This document shows, one piece after another, positions 57,301-64,000 of a stretch of DNA of 64,000 nucleotides. The notes beneath the pieces are model-generated. The model was not told where the DNA came from. It saw only the letters and a list, made by a program, of their open reading frames with translations, and searched no databases. How positions within the stretch are numbered: the first letter of the stretch is position 1; every line of letters starts with the position of its first letter. Made by a program: the position numbers and the translations under genes. Source of the DNA: Mactra quadrangularis (lineage: Eukaryota; Mollusca; Bivalvia; Venerida; Mactridae); the NCBI GenBank assembly GCA_025267735.1, contig CM046307.1, positions 48,341,395 to 48,405,394 of the forward strand. The letters run 5' to 3'.

Positions 57301-57707
57301 TACCACCATCGGGACACGAACTTTTAAATCCCGGCGCGCTACCAACTTTGCTTTCGACCCGACCTCAATACATGTATGTCTGTAGCATTACTGATATAGG
57401 CACTTTATTTTTACGTTTAATGTCTTTTTCAGGTAACAAGAGTTTGTTGCGATGTGATAGAGTATGGCGAAAGTTGATATCTCATTATGAAAGCGTTGAC
57501 TGTATCAAAACATCTGATGAATTCCCGCCTGCTATTCTGACAAGTAGAATGCAACGTATGAGAAGAAACATACGACAAAATATTGAAAGATTCAAAGATT
57601 CCAGGTTCGTCAAAGGTACAGCCACGTCTTACAAAGGTGATTTCGATGATGATGATGATGGTAATTTTATACTTTATAAAAGGGATAGAAAGAATCGAAG
57701 GTTTTAG
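36187..57707 (+). CDS. HELZ2-like: HELZ2-like RNB exoribonuclease / UPF1-like helicase with N-terminal membrane segment and TPR-like repeats (20 exons)
   Basis: Exons: 36187-36348, 37331-37990, 41676-41882, 42362-42401, 42651-42763, 42972-43178, 43598-43634, 43950-44074, 45142-45270, 45608-45677, 46501-50071, 50327-50418, 50876-51040, 52385-52522, 53059-53444, 54392-54637, 55003-55251, 55762-55912, 56464-56631, 57433-57707. They total 7,191 bases, are in frame throughout with GT/AG sites, and give 2396 residues plus stop. Order: hydrophobic segment 7-22; disordered basic 55-274; TPR-like helices 275-560; acidic linker about 665-690; OB/cold-shock-like 770-880; RNB about 985-1350; UPF1-like helicase about 1835-2320. 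HELZ2-family proteins pair 3'-5' exoribonuclease with helicase activity and are linked in vertebrates to interferon response and nuclear-receptor coactivation. This protein lacks the first helicase and zinc fingers of vertebrate HELZ2. The link of exons 1-2 to the rest is predicted from phase, not proven. Confidence 0.9.
37331..37990 (+). CDS. HELZ2-like: HELZ2-like exon 2: disordered, basic and Asn/Ser-rich segment
   Basis: The 220 codons between a TTATTTTCAG acceptor and a GAG|GTACGT donor are phase 0 at both ends. The segment is low in hydrophobics, with basic clusters KSVKRQKLKYY and KHKRGSTRKNKKKERH that could act as RNA-binding or nuclear localisation patches. No known domain is seen. 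A 3.7-kb intron follows. Confidence 0.75.
38500..38890 (+). repeat. Dispersed repeat, copy 2 (HELZ2-like intron 2)
   Basis: This is the reverse-oriented relative of 26985-27345. It shares GATTAAAACCCGAT, CACGTTCAGGTGACC, GGTCTAAAAATAGAAATTACGAAATC and AAAGGTCATCTCGACGTGG. It extends a little further left than copy 1. Non-coding. Confidence 0.72.
39825..40030 (+). repeat. Dispersed repeat sharing ACAATGGCAAAACAAT
   Basis: Parts of this stretch (CAAGAAC, GGACAATGGCAAAACAATAACCTC, GGGG run) recur near 62330-62440 (ACAATGGCAAAACAATTGCCTC). It is a short, decayed repeat of unknown class in HELZ2-like intron 2. The open frame covering it is not supported as a gene. Confidence 0.5.
41245..41270. 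repeat. Pyrimidine (CT)n microsatellite
   Basis: A CCCTCTCTCTCTCTTTCTTTC-type tract lies in HELZ2-like intron 2, about 400 bases before exon 3. This is a simple repeat. Confidence 0.8.
41676..45270 (+). CDS. HELZ2-like: HELZ2-like exons 3-9: TPR-like helical module from a duplicated exon triplet
   Basis: Exons 3-5 (207, 40 and 113 bases) and 6-8 (207, 37 and 125 bases) have the same sizes and phases (0-0, 0-1, 1-0). Both triplets encode an acidic/amphipathic helix region, a W...RCS..L motif (SEWYGRCSFAL, ALWRVARCSLKL), a short helix (EDFQALKCFYTA, KNYEEAKRICSK), and a final helical hairpin. The last is TPR-like: ATGDYELALEKCELALKYC. Exon 9 adds another helix (DGGDRQRLECLLHDIEDRF). The module probably mediates protein contacts. 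Confidence 0.78.
44455..44513 (+). repeat. Retroposon 3' tail fragment
   Basis: GCGGCAAGAAATAACATTTC followed by GGTGCGCCGTAAAACCCAAA and (CAAA)n resembles the GCCGTTAAACCC tails of the window's SINEs. It ends in a simple A-rich repeat, as expected for a severely truncated SINE or LINE insertion. Confidence 0.5.
44607..44904 (+). mobile_element. ATACCCCCGC-ended dispersed element, copy 2 (HELZ2-like intron 8)
   Basis: This is the reverse complement of 5548-5850 over most of its length. The left end has a hairpin (CCCCCGCTTCGAAGAAGAGGGGGG), followed by a (GTGC)n(GTCC)n tract at about 44660-44710, then CCCATGTGGTGTAAAGCGAT and GGCGGGGGTATCACTAGTGAGC. The open frames in it are repeat sequence. 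Confidence 0.82.
45014..45039. repeat. (TA)n microsatellite
   Basis: About 13 TA units lie in HELZ2-like intron 8, 100 bases upstream of exon 9. This is a simple repeat. Confidence 0.9.
46501..50071 (+). CDS. HELZ2-like: HELZ2-like exon 11: giant exon with OB-like region and RNase II (RNB) domain
   Basis: This one exon of 3,571 bases encodes residues about 584-1773. The RNB active-site aspartates are all present in TIDPPNSKDLDDAL: D1004, D1010, D1012 and D1013, with the spacing of RNase II/Rrp44. The downstream HFTSPIRRYNDIVVHR motif supplies the conserved Arg near 1337. An OB/cold-shock-like stretch lies upstream (RGVIQLEG...YCHPVDANANK). A conserved tail follows (residues about 1400-1770) that ends just before the helicase exons. 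Exoribonuclease activity is expected to be intact. Confidence 0.94.
50876..57707 (+). CDS. HELZ2-like: HELZ2-like exons 13-20: UPF1-like SF1 helicase domain
   Basis: All motifs are present across eight exons. Q-motif-like NNIKQQEAVDKAM and Walker A GPPGTGKT (residues 1857-1864) are split by the intron at 51040/52385. Ia is FCGPSNKSVD; Walker B VDEAG (2037-2041); motif III VLIGDHKQLRP; IV LTEQYRM; V SSQGGEWDYVLFSTVRS; VI NVALTRARKGLIIIGN, split by intron 19. The C-terminus ends with an acidic DDDDD run and a basic NRRF. The DEAG box is typical of the MOV10/HELZ branch. Confidence 0.93.
51310..51975. repeat. Imperfect tandem duplication in HELZ2-like intron 13
   Basis: Ordered similar blocks occur twice, about 350-390 bases apart: GGCATTGTC (51330; 51692), CATTTGCTCCAACAAAAAA (51390; 51769), and GAGAAATAAAAA.GTTA.GGGT (51574; 51930). 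They are diverged and non-coding. The intron interrupts the Walker A codon. Confidence 0.55.
53638..53805. mobile_element. Palindromic foldback element (HELZ2-like intron 15)
   Basis: The arm 53638-53694 (ACAAATAATACATGG, GCAAGTTTACGGACTG) is repeated in inverse at 53747-53803, making a large imperfect hairpin with a 50-base loop. The loop itself contains GGGCCAT / ATGGCCC inverse words. It is likely a MITE. Confidence 0.72.
54043..54140. repeat. 39-bp tandem repeat with CRE-type palindromes
   Basis: The unit GACTGAATGACGTCATAAAC + GGTCAATATAAGAATTATG-like occurs about 2.5 times. The first two units each contain the perfect palindrome TGACGTCA (the CREB/ATF site), and the third has TGACTTCA. 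It lies in intron 15, shortly before the Walker B exon. Confidence 0.7.
57088..57365 (-). repeat. tRNA-derived SINE, group 2, full-length copy in the last HELZ2-like intron
   Basis: Tail GGGTTTAACGCCGTGTCAAC; body with TTAACCTAGCTTTCCTGG, CAAAAGGCCGGAAACG; reversed head with GGATTCGATCCCGTACC (B box) and GCGCGCTACCAACTTTGC. It is inserted antisense to the gene between exons 19 and 20, 67 bases before exon 20. Confidence 0.82.
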
Positions 57708-58850
57708 ATCTTTTATTGTTAAGAATCATAGTTGATGAAGTGTTCCTATAATGTTTGTAAAACATAGACAATGGGAGCTAATCAAAATAAATTTATGTAT
57801 TTTCTGTACTATAGAAGTTTGTATTTACTTTTTTGTTGTATGTATTTAAAACGATTGCAATTTTCATAGCTTTATTTAGAAATCTATTTTTAAATTGTTT
57901 TCATGCTTTATATTTTTATGGTGTTTATATAAATCTGTATATATAATATTAGTTTTTCAAACACTGATATGTCATTGTTGCCATATTTGTTTTGTTCTTA
58001 CTAGTGTAACATTAGTAAGATGAATATTTTCTACACAATGTTTCGTGCCAAGTTGACTGCATCATGTTTTATCAATATTTCTGTATATTTGATTTGCTAT
58101 CATGTGTCATAATTAAAATATGTTTTATGTTGTTGCTGATAACATTTATGTTGTACATGCCATACCAAAAAATGATCTCATATTCTATAAAAAAAACAAT
58201 GTCTCATTCATTTTTATTTCATATTTTGTACTCATGTTATTAGTGTTGATATCATTCCTCAAGTTTTGCAACAATGAATCATCTGTCATAGAGTTTTATA
58301 TCAAACTGAGTTACTTAATTATGTTAAAGATTATTTCAACTGTTGCTCCTTTAGGAATGTAGAAAACACATAATAATATAACATAATAATTTTCAATCAT
58401 TTTTATATTCTGTGATACTAAATCAAGTTCTGAGATTTATAATTATTTTTGTTTTTTCTTTGTTTTTCTTTTTTACTTAGAGTTGTAATCTTTTAGACGA
58501 ATATTTCAAAATACGATCTTTTTATTGATATGCTTGTTTTTAAAGCCATAGATGCTAGAGGTGAAATTACATTTTTCCTTGTAGTTGAACTGATGAGGTA
58601 ACTACTAACACAATAGCACTTTTGTTTATTCTAACATCGTCTGAAACTTCTAAACTGAAATTGTTTATTTTATTTGTATTACAAATATAATGTCAATGAT
58701 TTCAATATATCATAAAGTTTTAATGTTGCTAATACTAAAAGCAAACATGAATCTTTGAAAAATTAACCTTGTTGTAATTGAACTAATGTTATTTGAATGG
58801 CTTGAGTTTGTTATTGTTGATTTTTAGTAATAAACACATAAAAACACGAT
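57708..58850 (+). terminator. HELZ2-like: HELZ2-like 3' untranslated region and candidate polyadenylation signals
   Basis: After the TAG at 57705-57707 the sequence is AT-rich and non-coding. AATAAA occurs at 57786-57791, and again at 58829-58834 followed by a T/GT-rich stretch (TTTTATTTGTTGTTTTTAT). Either could end the transcript; the second has the better downstream element. The open frame at 58120-58362 lies in this region and is not supported. Confidence 0.5.
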
Positions 58851-61680
58851 TTTATTTGTTGTTTTTATCCTTCATCTGAAAATTGTGTAAGAAATACCTT
58901 ATTTAAGCAGATTGATTGTAGTAATGTTGTTATTAACGCCAGATTTTAACAATGTTCCTGTCTTACCGTGGCGGTGAGTAGTACGCCTCGTGTCCCATGA
59001 TATAACTAGATTTATAGAACCAATCTTTTAACCAAGTACTTGATACATGCTATAACCAGCGGGGTGAAACTGTCACACTTGCTGCAGAGACAGAAGTTAG
59101 AATGGTCGTAATTTTATGAAAGAAGAATGAAGATGAAACAGTATCTGTTATCTACTTGCATAATACTGAACCGTAGTGTTGTCTGCTTATTTTGCTATTA
59201 AAAGGCTAGATTATTACCTTCTGTCGAAGTCATAAATTCAAGCAATAAGTGTAAGTTGTGTTCAGACTACATAAAGCATTAAAGAAGCAATTAATCATTA
59301 TTGTATAAGCTTAATGTTTCATAATATACAAAAAATAACATTATGTTTTGGAAAAGGAATGAAAACTACTTTATGATATTATATCAATGTTCATATTCAT
59401 AGCAATATCAGTTACTAAATAAATACTAAATAATGTTACTATAATTAAATTTGATTAATAGCATGCATCCTATGTTCCTCCAAAATAATGATAATTAAGT
59501 TATAGATCGAGCACTCCAGGTGGTCTTATTTCTCGGTCTTTCCGAGTGACAAAGTGCTGATTGGTATTAATGTTATCAGAATGTTTCCCAACGCTTGATT
59601 GTACAGGGGCCTGAGGTGAACTGTTAATTGATCATTAATACATGGCAAAATTGATCATAAGCGTCTTGACATCTAGGCCCGATTGCATAATTCTAGTCTA
59701 AGGATAACCTCAAGTTTAAGCCAGGGTTTAAACCCTGTCCATTGCATAAAGGTAGTTTAATTAGTCTCAGATTAAGCAAATATTGGTCGGATTGCATAAA
59801 TACATGTACAGTTTAGGCAAAACCTGAGTTTATATTTAGTCTAACTTACCTGGAAAATTAAACCTGCGGGTGGGGGGTAGTTAAAGCTGAGTTTTAGAAA
59901 ATATATCAGTTTTGTAAGTTGAAAAAATGGCTGTCCACATATTGCAACGGATAAATTTCAATAGAATGTGCAACTCGTATTTGAGAAATTTAGCATTGGT
60001 TGTGTAATAAGTTCTTACAACTAATATTTATCTCTTTTAAGCCAGATTCCTTCTCCATTACTAAGCAATAAGAATAAAGTTTTTGTGCATTGAAACAAAG
60101 AAATGGCTTCTAAACAAGATCGAACCAACAAAGAGGATACAAGTCTACCGTCATAGCTGATTTGCTTCAGTCACACATCGGGGTATACTTGTAATACTAT
60201 CGATGAAATATTATTCAAGTATATAAGTCTTTATAGAGATGTGTATGTTTCATTCCATTACTGATTTTTTAGGTAAATGTTGATAGCTTGCTGGGAGTTG
60301 TAAGGATATCTCAATATTGCAAAACACAGACACGTTGTTATCGCGTAAATGGAATAGGTCTGAAACCCGATACTTACAGAACCATATTAGAAGCTCAAAA
60401 TAACGACAATAATTATAAAATTGATTGTATGATTAATTTTGCGTTCACACAAAGTTTTTGAATTTTTACGAATAAAGAGGGAAAATGTGCGGTTAAACTT
60501 CTGTTTCCATATACATGTTCAGCCAGCTATACAATCATGGCCGAGTGGTTGCGACGTTAGACTGGAAATTATTGGATGGCCAGCCCTGCATTTGTTCGAA
60601 TCCGATCGAAAAGTCTCGTTTCTTTGAGCTTAAAACTGTATCCTGCTAGCTCAGAAGTGGGGAAACAGTAAGTGGACTCGAATATGATTAATCTAAGTTG
60701 TTCGAGGGTCGATCAACAAACGCGCAACTTGCTATGAAACTAAGTGCAACTCGACATATTTGAAAACCTTAAAATGTAGTTCAATAACTCAGCTTTAACA
60801 CATGTACAAAATTTCAGGGTAATACAACTAAGCTAATGCATTTGATCTGATATTTTATCAATTTAAAACTGGCAAAAGTTGACATGTGGTACATATGCGC
60901 ATGCACGTGTGTTGCTATGAGACTATGATTTTAATAGAAGTATAATAAACACAATTGGTTCAGTAATTGTTCAGTTGTATGAATGGCAAGTTAAATAACA
61001 TTGTAATGAACAAATAACAGAAAATGATTGGTAAAGAAGATAGGTACAGCAAATGTCTAAGAATCAACCCTTATATATTACTCCTCCGGTTTAATTCGTT
61101 GAAAGTTTCCATTTTGAGAATTATACGTAAGACTTTTTTGCGAAAGTCTTAAAATGATCCGACAGACGAATATATTTCTTGGAATATACCTAGGGGCATT
61201 TATCTGCTTAAATGTTCGAAAAAAGCCTAACAATGAATTTGTGCTTTAAAATTTTGCAGTTTCAATATCTTACTAAATGTCAACATCCGAAAAAAAATTC
61301 ATTCAGCCTTCAACTGAGGAACCTGAAAATGTATCTGTATTAGAGCTCTCTGAATGTGCAAGTAAACTGAGCATAGCATCATTCAATTCATTTATTAATT
61401 AACAAATCTATTAATTAGATATTGGATTTTATACAGAAAATATTATTATAAAAGTACAGGTTATAAAGTCATTTTATGTTGGTATACTACCCTTTGTTAT
61501 TTCCGCTTGCCTTTTCAAGACAATCATAGAAAGAAAATCAGTCGATCGATTCAAATTTTATACAAAATTATCAATGTTCAAGCACGAAATTCTTATGATT
61601 AAGTGGTATTTTTTCGGTGCAATGAAAAAAAATCCAATTACATGTATAGTTTATCCTACCTGAAGACTAACTACTACAAG
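58851..61680. other. Intergenic, little recognisable
   Basis: AT-rich non-coding sequence. A set of GGATTGCATAAA words recurs near 59690-59810 (GATTGCATAATT, CATTGCATAAAG, GGATTGCATAAATA), suggesting a small decayed repeat. A tRNA-Ser-like relic is annotated separately. No gene is seen. Confidence 0.5.
60533..60608 (+). pseudogene. tRNA-Ser-like pseudogene or SINE head
   Basis: ATGGCCGAGTGGTTGCGACG resembles the D-arm/A-box of a long-arm tRNA such as Ser, and GTTCGAATCC is a B box. The anticodon and variable-arm region (GACTGGAAATTATTGGATGG) roughly fits. No convincing acceptor stem pairs with the 3' side, so a functional tRNA is unlikely. Confidence 0.4.
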
Positions 61681-61685
61681 ATTAC

Positions 61686-61933
61686 AGTCAACCTATTTAC
61701 TCCTGGAAATGCTGAATCTCTGGATTTAGCTGTTAACCAACTACTAAGCGCATACTTTTGTCAGTGACTGACAACTGCCCCTCATTATTAAAAATCATTG
61801 GTAGGAGGTAGATTGGTCGTAGAATTAAATTTCATGACCAAGCCCCACGAAAGTATGCCCCGCTCGGGAATCGAACCCACGACCCTTCGATCAGTAGACT
61901 TGCGTGCTACCAACTGAGCTAGCCGGGCGGCTT
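61686..61933 (-). repeat. tRNA-derived SINE, group 1, copy in the right intergenic region
   Basis: Reverse-strand copy: body with CTGGATTTAGCTGTTAACCA, CAGTGACTGACAACTGCCCC, CCCCACGAAAGTATGCC; head reversed as GGGAATCGAACCCACGACC (B box) and CCAACTGAGCTAGCC (A box). The tRNA-like head is the best kept in the window on this strand. Confidence 0.82.
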
Positions 61934-63900
61934 AACGCTTCTGCAAGTCCGTTCGAATTGATCATAGTCGGGTTAAAGTCACGGATGAAAATTTCCATTC
62001 TTTAGCAAAATTTTTGAATTCATCTGACGTAAATTGTTAACCGTTAACATTTTTTATTTGTATTGGCGAACTTAAATAACCTGATAACCCGATTTATCAG
62101 AAATGTTCGACAAAGAGTCGATTTCAAAGTAATGGCTTAATACATGTACAGTTACCATGTATTGCTCTTTTCCAAATGTAAACAAATCACACGAAATATG
62201 TTGCGATAGTAATTCTAAAATATCGTGTGAAAGTTTATATCTCGCATAACGGGCAAGTCAGTACATGTTCTGTGAAATAATAGAGATATTTTATATTTTT
62301 TTACTTTTGTTATAACGAGAATCGCACAAGTAAATAACGAAAACAAGAACGTAAGTGGATCCACCTGGGTACTGACAATGGCAAAACAATTGCCTCGGGG
62401 GAGGGGTGAAAAAAGATTCACGGCAATTCTCAATACGAAGGTCCATCTGGGAATGTGAATATGTGAAAAATCAACTGATGTTCAGTTGTAAATGATTTAT
62501 TCGTTATTATGCATGTATCAGGGATGTTAATCTAAGTTTTTGGATGCATAACTATCTTATTACCAGTGCTATGGCCATATAAAGAGGGTAAGGTGTAAAC
62601 ATTTGACTATTCGTTCTTAATATCAGATATTGTACCCTCATTGCGGACAATAAAGGCGTCCACACAAATATCTACTTCCGTACCAAATAAAATGTTTTTT
62701 TTAAACAATTATACATGTCTTTGTCTAAAAATAAAAAATCAATTTCAATGAATTCTTTATTAAGTCATTACACCCCCACTGAAATTAAGAAACACTTTTC
62801 AATGCTAAGGGTGAAATCAAGAGTGTAATCATTTTTGTCAATTCAATTGTTTTCTATTATTTGTGGATGTCACAATGATAACCTGCTGTTTCTTAAACTT
62901 CCCTTTGATCATTGCCGATACAAAACATGTACATATTACCTGTGATAAGCTGCATACTTAAAAGGCATATATATGTATAAAGAACAGGTACAATGGTAAC
63001 GGACATTTTAAATTGATAATATAGGTTTAAAACATCGTCAGAGTCACCAAGGCTTTAAATGAACCAACAGATATGTCACTTTATAGTTGCATTTTATTTC
63101 TAAGTCAAACAGCTTACATGAATACAACATATTTTTCATATCATATGTTATATAGGATAACTACTTTACGACTAATATAACAAACGCATTATAAATTTCA
63201 AAACTTGAATGCTTTTGTTCAAACAGATGACGTGGTTCAGTTGAAACATAAAAGTAAGACACTGAATAAGAATGAGCGAGATCATAACTCGGTAAAACAA
63301 CGCTTAACCGCAAAAACAACATAGTAACGGAAATGTTGTTCACGAAGGTTTCTGCAACCTGACATTATTTGATCTCTGCAATAATGTTTTACAAAATGAC
63401 GAGTTTTTAATATTTTCGTATTTATTCTAATTCATTTAACTGATATGATACATGCATATGTGTTATAAAGAGGATATAGAGAGAGTCCCTAAGAGCCTGG
63501 ATCACTAACATGAGAAATAGATTGTAAGGGCAACTGACTCAAAATCTTTTGATACATTTATATTTAGCTGTTTAAAAACTGTGACCTTGAGTTCACAATG
63601 ACAAAATAAAGCTCTCAATTTAAGATATTATTTCTAATATTTCGTTATATAATTCCATGTTTATTATTAAGTCGCCACAATGTGGATGACCTTTATAAGA
63701 TGCATTGTGCAAAAGTTGGTAATTGTAGGCTTTAAAATTATGACACTATTATTTTTTTAAGAAACTTTTGACGGACGATAGACAAACACTAATCAGAATA
63801 GATCAAATTAAACAGATGGTGCTATGGTGAGCTACAATATAAACTCAAAGCACTGAAAGTACTGGGGTATTCATTGTGTTTAGATTTATTGCATTTTTTG
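61934..63900. other. Intergenic, no gene recognised
   Basis: AT-rich sequence with a relic of the ACAATGGCAAAACAAT repeat near 62330-62440. No open frame here has protein-like composition, splice context or a family resemblance I can support. Confidence 0.5.
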
Positions 63901-64000
63901 TTGGGTTTAACGCGTAACACCTTGTATAGGTAATATCAAAGCGGTCAGTCCACCTACTCACTGTTCCTGGAGAGGCCTAATCTCTGGATTTAGCTGTTAA
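63901..64000 (-). repeat. SINE group 1, cut by the window edge
   Basis: Tail TTGGGTTTAACGCGTAACACC, then CAGTCCACCTACTCACTGTTCC and CTCTGGATTTAGCTGTTAA. The tRNA-like head would lie beyond base 64000. Confidence 0.7.

Noticed and set aside
61850..61932. tRNA gene on the minus strand
   Set aside because: It is the head of a group-1 SINE, followed by the shared SINE body and tail.

Overview
This is a window of animal nuclear genome. It is AT-rich, intron-rich and full of small dispersed repeats. The repeat types (tRNA-derived SINEs with a GGCGTTAAACC-type tail, small TIR elements), a DIRS-order Ngaro retrotransposon and a lophotrochozoan-style HELZ2-like gene suggest a mollusc, most likely a bivalve. 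That taxonomic call is inference from repeat style and protein similarity recalled from memory; no search was run.

Two large protein-coding genes lie head to head. On the minus strand, 125-30070 holds 23 coding exons of Aquarius (AQR), the intron-binding SF1 helicase of the spliceosome. It runs from its start codon to about residue 953; the last third lies beyond the left edge. On the plus strand, 36187-57707 holds a complete 20-exon gene whose splice phases all agree and which predicts 2396 residues. The order is a hydrophobic N-terminal segment, a disordered basic stretch, a TPR-like helical module built from a duplicated exon triplet, an OB/cold-shock-like region, a catalytically intact RNase II (RNB) domain, and a complete UPF1-like helicase. 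It resembles HELZ2, but with TPR-like repeats where vertebrate HELZ2 has its first helicase.

AQR intron 14 (9304-18033) is almost entirely filled by a complete, apparently young Ngaro tyrosine-recombinase retrotransposon of about 8 kb (about 9454-17440), antisense to AQR. It has split direct repeats (A1 - ORFs - B1 - A2 - spacer - B2), a TATA box, and four open genes: Gag, RT/RNase H, tyrosine recombinase and SGNH hydrolase. The A and B repeats look essentially identical between copies. An AAT-type core sits at the left end, the B1/A2 junction and the right end.

The remaining introns and the two intergenic stretches (30159-36186 and about 58850-64000) hold SINEs of two related groups, hAT-type and other TIR/MITE elements, palindromes and microsatellites. 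No rRNA gene, functional tRNA gene or CRISPR array is supported. Together the window shows two RNA-processing genes of the same helicase superfamily transcribed away from a shared 6-kb spacer, with a recent transposon burst in their introns.
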